Shown one piece after another: positions 12,752 through 23,355 of a DNA stretch of 64,000 nucleotides. The DNA comes from Amaranthus tricolor (Eukaryota; Streptophyta; Magnoliopsida; Caryophyllales; Amaranthaceae). The notes beneath the pieces are model-generated. The model did not search any database. It was not told the origin of the DNA and saw nothing but the letters and a program-made list of their open reading frames with translations. Made by a program: the position numbers and the translations under genes. Location of the stretch: assembly GCF_026212465.1 (NCBI RefSeq), contig NC_080057.1, positions 9,411,398 to 9,475,397 on the forward strand. Reading direction: 5' to 3'. How positions within the stretch are numbered: the first letter of the stretch is position 1; each line of letters opens with the position of its first letter.

Positions 12752-14053
12752 AAGCAAAACTTGAGAGTTTACAGGAATACCTTTGTTTTGATTCAACCAT
12801 TGAATCATGTATGGCTTGGGGTGTGGAGTGGCGGTGAGATTAAGCTTGTCCACCATAGTCTTTGAAGCGACATTAGTGCAACTTCCTCCATCAATGATAA
12901 GCGAACAGATCTTACCTTTAACTGTACATTTTGTGTGGAATATTGCTTCCCTTTGTGGGTTTGGATCTTTGGCTTTGACCCCACTAAGAGCTCTTCGCAT
13001 AACCAATAATTCTCCTTCATCCGGGTATATTATTTCCTCATCAAGTTCAGCATCGTCACAGAAATCCTCCTCGTTTTCCTCTTGATGATCATCAAATTCA
13101 ACCAAGTTCACCATTTTTCGGTTTGGGCATTCGGAAGAAATATGTCCTAGGCCTTGACACTTAAAACATCTCCTAGGTGTGAATGAATTGGTGTTTGGTT
13201 TGGGTGTATTGGGCATGCTTAGGGGCTGCTTTGAATTATTGTTTTGCAAAGCTGTTGAATCTTGTGAATGGGCTTTAGAATAGGAATGGGGAGTGTTCTC
13301 TTGGTAGGAATTGAAATTGGTAGTTCTTGCTGAAGTGAAACGTGAGGTTTCCTTCATTTTAGTTCTTTGTTGTTTATCCACTTTATGTGCAAGGTTAATT
13401 AAATCATCAAGGCAAGCATAAGGTTGTAATTCAACAATGTTTCTGATTTTTGAATTTAAACCATTTAAAAATCTTACCAAAGTTTGATGATCATCCTCCT
13501 TCAGGTCGCATCTCATGATCATTGTCTCGAACTCTCGACCATACTCTTCTACACTCCTGCCATCTTGTTGTAGATGTTGAAGTTTGGTGAAATTCTCTTG
13601 CATGTAGTATGAAGGCAGAAACTTTTCCTTCATTTGCTTCTTCATCTTTTCCCATGATCTAATCTTGTCTTTCCCTTCTCTTTCTCGTTTTGCACATTTG
13701 CTAGCCCACCAAGTAGAAGCATATTTGCGCAATTTTAAGGCTACTATCTTTACCTTCTTTTCTTCATCCGTATTCTTGTAATCAAATACTCTTTCAACAG
13801 TTCTTACCCATTCAAGGAACTCATCTCCATCTAATCTTCCTTCAAATTCTGGAATGTCAACTTTAAGATCATCTCCACGGCTTGTTTGCCTATTAACTTT
13901 AGGACTTTCAGATTCATAATACCCACCTTCCCTTAAGGTGCGTTTTAGGTCTAAAAACTCTTTAAGTTGGGCTCGTAAGTAATTAATGGTGGCATTTTGC
14001 TCTTCAACAATTCTGCTCAAATCACTTGTTTCTCCTTCACCACTTTGAGACAT
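12749..14053 (-). CDS. gag: Gag polyprotein with start of protease
   Basis: A 434-codon open frame beginning at the first ATG after the primer-binding site. Gag forms the cytoplasmic virus-like particle that packages the element RNA. Residues about 10-42 look like a short coiled coil. Residues about 65-225 match the plant retrotransposon Gag style (Trp-Trp near 115-116, an SVEEY stretch near 167). Residues 230-292 are a Ser/Asn/Thr/Pro-rich linker. A CCHC zinc knuckle follows at C296, C299, H304 and C309 (CFKCQGLGHISSEC), for nucleic-acid binding. After an acidic stretch (322-346) the protease begins, with catalytic-type Asp388 in LIIDGGS, the DGG variant common in plant gypsy elements. The frame ends at a TAG inside protease, with the same frame reopening behind it. 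Gag itself looks intact. Whether it is expressed is unknown. Confidence 0.92.
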   Translation of the reverse strand: MSQSGEGETSDLSRIVEEQNATINYLRAQLKEFLDLKRTLREGGYYESESPKVNRQTSRGDDLKVDIPEFEGRLDGDEFLEWVRTVERVFDYKNTDEEKKVKIVALKLRKYASTWWASKCAKREREGKDKIRSWEKMKKQMKEKFLPSYYMQENFTKLQHLQQDGRSVEEYGREFETMIMRCDLKEDDHQTLVRFLNGLNSKIRNIVELQPYACLDDLINLAHKVDKQQRTKMKETSRFTSARTTNFNSYQENTPHSYSKAHSQDSTALQNNNSKQPLSMPNTPKPNTNSFTPRRCFKCQGLGHISSECPNRKMVNLVEFDDHQEENEEDFCDDAELDEEIIYPDEGELLVMRRALSGVKAKDPNPQREAIFHTKCTVKGKICSLIIDGGSCTNVASKTMVDKLNLTATPHPKPYMIQWLNQNKGIPVNSQVLL

Positions 14054-14102
14054 GGTGTTTAGCTTTGTGAATGAACGAAATTAAGGTAAGGAGCGTAGCC
14101 TT
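14054..14102 (-). other. Leader between PBS and gag
   Basis: This is a 49-nt untranslated leader with no ATG, so gag starts at the first available start. Its plus strand contains GAATGAACGA (14069-14078), a word also found in every standard satellite monomer on the same strand. Packaging signals cannot be identified by eye. Confidence 0.7.
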
Positions 14103-14115
14103 GGCTCTGATACCA
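14103..14115 (-). other. Primer-binding site, initiator tRNA-Met type
   Basis: On the minus strand, three bases after the 5' LTR, the sequence reads TGGTATCAGAGCC. It pairs with the CCA-ended 3' terminus of plant initiator tRNA-Met, the usual primer of plant LTR retrotransposons. It fixes the element's orientation. A 49-nt leader without ATG separates it from the gag start. Confidence 0.93.
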
Positions 14116-14118
14116 AGA

Positions 14119-15168
14119 TGATATAGGTTGGCTATGTTTTGAACAAGGACCAAACTATATGCACACGTATGTTTTGAGGTTTCGAAATTTCAGCAATTAA
14201 GGCTGAAGTGTAGGTGATATTGTAAAATGTTTTTTTTGTGATTTTTGTGGGTTTTGTAATAAGAAGAACTAAGAAAAGATATGTTGAATTGAACAACTTG
14301 AAAATGGCTGATCCAAGGATTAATTTGATACAGATTCACCACAAATTAAAACCAAGGGCTCCTAAGAACACATTCAAACTTTAAGCCAAAAGAATGAAAA
14401 GCATAGGAACTTCAACTTACTAAAACCAATCCAAGTTAAAGTAAATTGCAAAGAGAGAACAAAGGGATTTGCTCAAAGGTTGTTTTGTATTCAGAATGTA
14501 AAAATCAGGTTGTTTATTACAAGAGTTCATACATCCTATTTATACTAAAGCATTCAGCAATGAGTACAAACTTTGAAAATGACAGTACAACCAAAATGGC
14601 AATAAAATGCAACAGCTAGTAAAAGAACAAGGAGATTTTTGCTGATTTTTTTTTGTTGTCTCCAACAGCTAGTTTTTCTTTGGGATTTGAAAATCAGCTC
14701 TTCTATCTTCTTGGGATTATTTGTGGCTGATTTGTAAGAGATATTATCATAAAAATCCCACTCAATCTTCAAAACATATGGCTGTGGTAAATCAGCTGGT
14801 TTTGAAGAATGCAACGGCTCAATTTGGAGAATCTGATTGCTTGTTTTGATCCATGCGTTTTAATTTTGTAAAGGACGTCCCATGAGCAAAAAAAATATTA
14901 GACTCAATAAAATAAAAATTACAACTCGACTAACTAAACATGAGACATGATTAAGCTTGATCCTAAACCTGGCTTAATCATCTCTAAGACTTTGTTTCAT
15001 TATAAAAATGAAAATACAAAATAAAAATTAAAGAAGAAGATTTAGTTCATGATTACAAAATTAAAAGACTTAACATTTGAACCTTGAATTTGAGCATCTT
15101 CCATATGATGAATCATGGTATTGATCCGTGTTAGTTCATCAGAACCAGATGTAGGTGATCCTACATCA
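14119..15168 (-). repeat. 5' LTR (in element orientation)
   Basis: This is the 1050-bp right-hand copy, which holds the promoter for the minus-strand transcript. It begins TGATGTAGG and ends CCTATATCA on the minus strand. A TATA box lies about 620 nt in, so U3 is long and R plus U5 is roughly 400 nt. Compared line by line with the left copy I found one difference: A at 14892 where the other has T at 11522. It contains an 86-codon open frame (14554-14814, minus), present in both LTRs, that I do not consider a gene. Confidence 0.96.
14537..14544 (-). promoter_or_regulatory. Candidate TATA box in 5' LTR
   Basis: TATAAATA on the minus strand, 624 nt from the outer edge of the LTR. Its placement suits the RNA polymerase II promoter of the element, with transcription starting some 25-35 nt further on. 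Not proven; chosen because it is the best TATA-like word at a sensible U3 position. Confidence 0.6.
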
Positions 15169-15173
15169 AATGA
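15169..15173. repeat. Target site duplication, right copy (AATGA)
   Basis: Exact copy of the five bases left of the element, directly after the terminal CA. Satellite resumes in phase after it, so the flanks rejoin into a normal monomer when the element and one copy are removed in thought. Confidence 0.93.
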
Positions 15174-18100
15174 TCAATGAAGAATGAACGATGAAGAATG
15201 AACAAGGATCAACGCTGAATGACGAATGAACGATGAAGAATAAACAAGGATCAATGATCAATGACGAATGAACGATGAAGAATGAACAAGGATCAATGAT
15301 CAATGAAGAATGAACGATGAAGAATGAACAAGGATCAATGATCAATGACGAATGAACGATGAAGAATGAACAAGGATCAATGGTCAATGAAGAATGAACG
15401 ATGAAGAATGAACAAGGATCAATGATCTATGAAGAATGAACGATGAAGAATGAACAAGGATCAATGATCAATGAAGAATGAACGATGAAGAATGAACAAG
15501 GATCAATGATCAATGACAAATGAACGATGAAGAATGAACAAGGATCAATGATCAATGAAGAATGAACGACGAAGAATGAACAAGGATCAATGATCAATGA
15601 AGAATGAACGATGAAGAATGAACAAGGATTAATGATCAATGAAGAATGAACAAGGATCAATAATCAATGAAGAATGAACAAGGATCAATGATCAATGAAG
15701 AATGAACGATGAAGAATGAACAAGGATCAATGATCAATGAAGAATGAACGATGAAGAATGAACATGAATCAATGATCAATGAAGAATGAACGATGAAGAA
15801 TGAACAAGGATCAATGATCGATGAAGAATGAACGATGAAGAATGAACAAGGATCAATGATCAATGAAGAATGAACGTTGAAGAATGAACAAGGATCAATG
15901 ATCAATGAAGAATGAACGATGAAAAATGAACAAGGATCAATGATCAATGAAGAATGAACAAGGATCAATGATAAATGAAGAATGAATGATGAAGAATGAA
16001 CAAGGATTAATGGTAAATGACGAATGAACGATGAAGAATGAACAAGGATCAATGATCAATGAAGAATGAACGATGAAGAATGAACAAGGATCAATGATCA
16101 ATGAAGAATGAACGATGAAGAATGAACAAGGATCAATGGTCAATGACGAATGAACGATGAAGAATGAAAAAGGATCAATGATCAATGAAGAATGAACGAT
16201 GAAGAATGAACAAGGATCAATGAGATCAATGACGAAAGAACGATGAAGAATGAACAAGGATCAATGATCAATGAAGAATGAACGATGAAGAATGAACAAG
16301 GATTAATGATCAATGAAGAATGAACGATGAAGAATGAACAAGGATTAATGGTCAATGACGAATGAACGATGAAGAATGAACAAGGATCAATGATCAATGA
16401 AGAATGAACGATAAAGAATGCACAAGGATCAATGATCAATGAAGAATGAACGATGAAGAATGAACAAGGATCAATGATCAATGAAGAATGAACGATGAAG
16501 AATGAACAAGGATCAATGATCAATGAAGAATGAACGATGAAGAATGAACAAGGATCAATGATCAATGAAGAATGAACAAGGATCAATGATAAATGAAGAA
16601 TGAACGATGAAGAATGAACAAGGATTAATGGTCAATGACGAATGAACGATGAAGAATGAACAAGGATCAATGGTCAATGACGAATGAACGATGAAGAATG
16701 AACAAGGATCAATGATCAATGAAGAATGAACGATGAAGAATGAACAAGGATCAATGATCAATGAAGAATGAACGATGAAGAATGAACAAGGATCAATGGT
16801 CAATGACGAATGAACGATGAAGAATGAACAAGGATCAATGATCAATGAAGAATGAACGATGAAGAATGAACAAGGATTAATGATCAATGAAGAATGAACG
16901 ATGAAGAATGAACAAGGATTAATGGTCAATGACGAATGAACGATGAAGAATGAACAAGGATCCATGATCAATGAAGAATGAACGATGAAGAATGAACAAG
17001 GATTAATGGTCAATGACGAATGAACGATGAAGAATGAACAAGGATTAATGCTCAATGAAGAATGAACAAGGATCAATGATCAATGAAGAATGAACGATGA
17101 AGAATGAACAAGGATCAATGAAGAATGAAGAATGAACAGGGATCAATGATCAATGAAGAATGAACGATGAAGAATGAACAAGGATCAACGCTAAATGACG
17201 AATGAACGATGAAGAATAAACAAGGATCAATGAAGAATGAACGATGAAGAATTAACAAGGTTCAATGATCAATGAAGAATGAACGATGAAGAATGAACAA
17301 GGATCAACGCTGAATGACGAATGAACGATGAAGAATAAACAAGGATCAATGATCAATGACGAATGAACGATGAAGAATGAACAAGGATCAATGATCAATG
17401 AAGAATGAACGATAAAGAATGAACAAGGATCAATGATCAATGAAGAATGAACGATGAAGAATGAACAAGGATCAATGATCAATGACGAATGAACGATGAA
17501 GAATGAACAAGGATCAATGGTCAATGAAGAATGAACGATGAAGAATGAACAAGGATCAACGCTAAATGACGAATGAACGATGAAGAATAAACAAGGATCA
17601 ATGAAGAATGAACGATGAAGAATTAACAAGGTTCAATGATCAATGAAGAATGAACGATGAAGAATGAACAAGGATCAACGCTGAATGACGAATGAACGAT
17701 GAAGAATAAACAAGGATCAATGATCAATGACGAATGAACGATGAAGAATGAACAAGGATCAATGATCAATGACGAATGAACGATGAAGAATGAACAAGGA
17801 TCAATGATCAATGAAGAATGAACAAGGATTAATGATAAATGAAGAATGAACGATGAAGAATGAACAAGGATTAATGGTCAATGACGAATGAACGATGAAG
17901 AATGAACAAGGATCAATGATCAATGAAGAATGAACGATGAAGAATGAACAAGGATCAATGATCAATGAAGAATGAACGATGAAGAATGAACAAGAATCAA
18001 TGGTCAATGACGAATGAACGATGAAGAATGAAAAAGGATCAATGATCAATGAAGAATGAACGATGAAGAATGAACAAGGATCAATGAGATCAATGACGAA

Positions 18101-19074
18101 TGAACGATGAAGAATGAACAAGGATCAATGATCATCGAAGAATGAACGATGAAGAATGAACAGGGATCAATGATCAATGAAGAATGATCGATGAAGAATA
18201 AACAAGGATCAATGAAGAATGAACGATGAAGAATGAACAAGGATCAATGATCAATGAAGAATGAACGATGAAGAATGAACAAGGATCAATGATCAATGAA
18301 GAATGAACGATGAAGAATGAACAAGGATCAATGGTCAATGACGAATGAACGATGAAGAATGAACAAGGATCAATGATCAATGAAGAATGAACGATGAAGA
18401 ATGAACAAGGATTAATGATCAATGAAGAATGAACGATGAAGAATGAACAAGGATTAATGGTCAATGACGAATGAACGATGAAGAATGAACAAGGATCAAT
18501 GATTAATGAAGAATGAACGATAAAGAATGCACAAGGATCAATGATCAATGAAGAATGAACGATGAAGAATGAACAAGGATCAATGATCAATGAAGAATGA
18601 ACGATGAAGAATGAACAAGGATCAATGGTCAATGACGAATGAACGATGAAGAATGAACAAGGATCAATGATCAATGAAGAATGAACGATGAAGAATGAAC
18701 AAGGATCAATGATCAATGAAGAATGAACGATGAAGAATGAAAAAGGATCAATGATCAATGAAGAATGAACAAGGATCAATGATAAATGAAGAATGAACGA
18801 TGAAGAATGAACAAGGATTAATGGTCAATGACGAATGAACGATGAAAAATGAACAAGGATCAATGATCAATGAAGAATGAACGATGAAGAATGAACAAGG
18901 ATCAATGATCAATGAAGAATGAACGATGAAGAATGAACAAGGATTAATGGTCAATGACGAATGAATGATGAAGAATGAACAAGGATTAATGCTCAATGAA
19001 GAATGAACGATGAAGAATGAACAAGGATTAATGGTCAATGAAGAATGAACGATGAAGAATGAACAAGGATTAAT

Positions 19075-22000
19075 GGTCAATGACGAATGAACGATGAAGA
19101 ATGAACAAGGATCAATGATCAATGAAGAATGAACGATGAAGAATGAACAAGGATCAATGATCAATGAAGAATGAACGATGAAGAATGAACAAGGATCAAT
19201 GGTCAATGACGAATGAACGATGAAGAATGAACAAGGATCAATGATCAATAAAGAATGAACGATGAAGAATGAACAAGGATTAATGATCAATGAAGAATGA
19301 ACGATGAAGAATGAACAAGGATTAATGGTCAATGACGAATGAACGATGAAGAATGAACAAGGATCAATGATCAATGAAGAATGAACGATGAAGAATGAAC
19401 AAGAATTAATGGTCAATGACGAATGAACGATGAAGAATGAATAAGGATCAATGATCAATGAAGAATGAACGATGAAGAATGAACAAGGATCAATGATCAA
19501 TGAAGAATGAACGATGAAGAATGAACAAGGATCAATGATCAATGACGAATGAACGATGAAGAATGAACAAGGATCAATGATCAATCAACAATGAACGATG
19601 AAGAATGAACAAGGATCAATGATCAATGAAGAATGAACGATGAAGAATGATCAAGGATCAATGATCAATGAAGAATGAACGATGAAGAATGAACAAGGAT
19701 CAATGGTCAATGACGAATGAACGATGAACAATGAACAAGGATCAATGATCAATGAAGAATGAACGATGAAGAATGAACAAGGATCAATGATCAATTAAGA
19801 ATGAACGATGAAGAATGAACAAGGATTAATGGTCAATGACGAATGAACGATGAAGAATGAACAAGGATCAATGATCAATGAAGAATGAACGATGAAGAAT
19901 GAACAAGGATCAATGATCATTGAAGAATGAACGATGAAGAATGAACAAGGTTCAACGGTCAATGAAAAATGAACGATGAAGAATGAACAAGGATCAATGA
20001 TGAATGAAGAATGAACGATGAAGAATGAAAAAGGATCAATGATCAATGAAGAATGAACGATGAAGAATGAACAAGGATCAATGATCAATGACGAATGAAC
20101 GATGAAGAATGAACAAGGATCAATGATCTTCGAAAAATGAACGATGAAGAATGAACAGGGATCAATGATGAATGAAGAATGAACGATGAAGAATGAACAA
20201 GGATCAACGCTAAATGACGAATGAACGATGAAGAATAAACAAGGATCAATGAAGAATGAACGATGAAGAATGAACAAGGATCAATGATCAATGAAGAATG
20301 AACGATGAAGAATGAACAAGGATCAATGATCAATGACGAATGAACGATGAAGAATGAACAAGGATCAATGATCAATGAACAATGAACGATGAAGAATGAA
20401 CAAGGATCAATGATCAATGAAGAATGAACGATGAAAAATGATCAACGATCAATGATCAATGAAGAATTAACGATGAAGAATGAACAAGGATCAATGGTCA
20501 ATGACGAATGAACGATGAAGAATGAACAAGGATCAATGATCAATGAAGAATGAACGATGAAGAATGAACAAGGATCAATGATCATTGAAGAATGAACGAT
20601 GAAGAATGAACAAGGATCAATGATCAATGACGAATGAACGATGAAGAATGAACAAGGATCAATGATCATCGAAAAATGAACGATGAAGAATGAACAGGGA
20701 TCAATGATCAATGAAGAATGAACGATGAAGAATGAACAAGGATCAACGCTAAATGACGAATGAACGATGAAGAATAAACAAGGATCAATGAAGAATGAAC
20801 GATGAAGAATGAACAAGGATCAATGATCAATGAAGAATGAACGATGAAGAATGAACAAGGATCAATGATCAATGACGAATGAACGATGAAGAATGAACAA
20901 GGATCAATGATCAATCAACAATGAACGATGAAGAATGAACAAGGATCAATGATCAATGAAGAATGAACGATGAAGAATGATCAAGGATCAATGATCAATG
21001 AAGAATGAACGATGAAGAATGAACAAGGATCAATGGTCAATGACGAATGAACGATGAACAATGAACAAGGATCAATGATCAATGAAGAATGAACGATGAA
21101 GAATGAACAAGGATCAATGATCAATTAAGAATGAACGATGAAGAATGAACAAGGATCAATGGTCAATGACGAATGAACGATGAAGAATGAACAAGGATCA
21201 ATGATCAATGAAGAATGAACGATGAAGAATGAACAAGGATCAATGATCAATGAAGAATGAACGATGAAGAATGAACAAGGATCAATGGTCAATGACGAAT
21301 GAACGATGAAGAATGAACAAGGATCAATGATCAATAAAGAATGAACGATGAAGAATGAACAAGGATTAATGATCAATGAAGAATGAACGATGAAGAATGA
21401 ACAAGGATTAATGGTCAATGACGAATGAACGATGAAGAATGAACAAGGATCAATGATCAATGAAGAATGAACGATGAAGAATGAACAAGAATTAATGGTC
21501 AATGACGAATGAACGATGAAGAATGAATAAGGATCAATGATCAATGAAGAATGAACGATGAAGAATGAACAAGGATCAATGATCAATGAAGAATGAACGA
21601 TGAAGAATGAACAAGGATCAATGATCAATGACGAATGAACGATGAAGAATGAACAAGGATCAATGATCAATCAACAATGAACGATGAAGAATGAACAAGG
21701 ATCAATGATCAATGAAGAATGAACGATGAAGAATGATCAAGGATCAATGATCAATGAAGAATGAACGATGAAGAATGAACAAGGATCAATGGTCAATGAC
21801 GAATGAACGATGAACAATGAACAAGGATCAATGATCAATGAAGAATGAACGATGAAGAATGAACAAGGATCAATGATCAATTAAGAATGAACGATGAAGA
21901 ATGAACAAGGATTAATGGTCAATGACGAATGAACGATGAAGAATGAACAAGGATCAATGATCAATGAAGAATGAACGATGAAGAATGAACAAGGATCAAT

Positions 22001-23355
22001 GATCATTGAAGAATGAACGATGAAGAATGAACAAGGTTCAACGGTCAATGAAAAATGAACGATGAAGAATGAACAAGGATCAATGATGAATGAAGAATGA
22101 ACGATGAAGAATGAAAAAGGATCAATGATCAATGAAGAATGAACGATGAAGAATGAACAAGGATCAATGATCAATGACGAATGAACGATGAAGAATGAAC
22201 AAGGATCAATGATCTTCGAAAAATGAACGATGAAGAATGAACAGGGATCAATGATGAATGAAGAATGAACGATGAAGAATGAACAAGGATCAACGCTAAA
22301 TGACGAATGAACGATGAAGAATAAACAAGGATCAATGAAGAATGAACGATGAAGAATGAACAAGGATCAATGATCAATGAAGAATGAACGATGAAGAATG
22401 AACAAGGATCAATGATCAATGACGAATGAACGATGAAGAATGAACAAGGATCAATGATCAATGAACAATGAACGATGAAGAATGAACAAGGATCAATGAT
22501 CAATGAAGAATGAACGATGAAAAATGATCAACGATCAATGATCAATGAAGAATTAACGATGAAGAATGAACAAGGATCAATGGTCAATGACGAATGAACG
22601 ATGAAGAATGAACAAGGATCAATGATCAATGAAGAATGAACGATGAAGAATGAACAAGGATCAATGATCATTGAAGAATGAACGATGAAGAATGAACAAG
22701 GATCAATGATCAATGACGAATGAACGATGAAGAATGAACAAGGATCAATGATCATCGAAAAATGAACGATGAAGAATGAACAGGGATCAATGATCAATGA
22801 AGAATGAACGATGAAGAATGAACAAGGATCAACGCTAAATGACGAATGAACGATGAAGAATAAACAAGGATCAATGAAGAATGAACGATGAAGAATGAAC
22901 AAGGATCAATGATCAATGAAGAATGAACGATGAAGAATGAACAAGGATCAATGATCAATGACGAATGAACGATGAAGAATGAACAAGGATCAATGATCAA
23001 TCAACAATGAACGATGAAGAATGAACAAGGATCAATGATCAATGAAGAATGAACGATGAAGAATGATCAAGGATCAATGATCAATGAAGAATGAACGATG
23101 AAGAATGAACAAGGATCAATGGTCAATGACGAATGAACGATGAACAATGAACAAGGATCAATGATCAATGAAGAATGAACGATGAAGAATGAACAAGGAT
23201 CAATGATCAATTAAGAATGAACGATGAAGAATGAACAAGGATCAATGGTCAATGACGAATGAACGATGAAGAATGAACAAGGATCAATGATCAATGAAGA
23301 ATGAACGATGAAGAATGAACAAGGATCAATGATCAATGAAGAATGAACGATGAAG
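19075..23355 (+). repeat. Tandem duplication, 2086-bp period
   Basis: Two adjacent satellite blocks have the same variant order 2086 bp apart, with anchors at 19251/21337, 19795/21881, 20085/22171, 20442/22528 and 20708/22794. The unit contains the block also seen at 193-1114 and 2589-3510. Limits are where the fifth-heptamer variants stop agreeing, so they are good to about one monomer. Just past the second copy, near 23357, lies an extra TGAAGAA heptamer. Confidence 0.8.

Larger units (their letters stand above)
10749..15168 (-). mobile_element. Truncated Ty3/gypsy LTR retrotransposon
   Basis: This is a 4420-bp element transcribed on the minus strand. Reading that strand the order is 5' LTR (15168-14119), PBS (14115-14103), gag and partial protease (14053-12749), remaining protease and partial RT (12748 to about 11837), polypurine tract (11812-11799) and 3' LTR (11798-10749). 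Termini are TG...CA with an imperfect 9-bp inverted repeat (TGATGTAGG against CCTATATCA), and a 5-bp target duplication flanks it. Gag-before-protease-before-RT with a single frame is the Ty3/gypsy plan. The rest of RT, RNase H and integrase are absent, and the interior is only 2320 bp. The LTRs differ at one position, indicating recent insertion. The clade is not certain. RT and Gag style plus pol reading into the 3' LTR make a CRM-like chromovirus my first guess. Confidence 0.95.

Noticed and set aside
12805..13020. Second minus-strand frame of 71 codons within gag/protease, and 12235-12420 within pol
   Set aside because: Alternative-frame shadows; the main frame carries the zinc knuckle, DGGS and RT motifs.
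12807..13085. Plus-strand open frame of 92 codons opposite gag/protease
   Set aside because: Antisense shadow of the Gag-protease frame; no homology recognised.
17101..17160. Possible foreign insertion where the monomer pattern breaks
   Set aside because: The stretch still reads as heptamers (two TGAAGAA in a row, then TGAACAG, GGATCAA); it is a deletion joint within the satellite.
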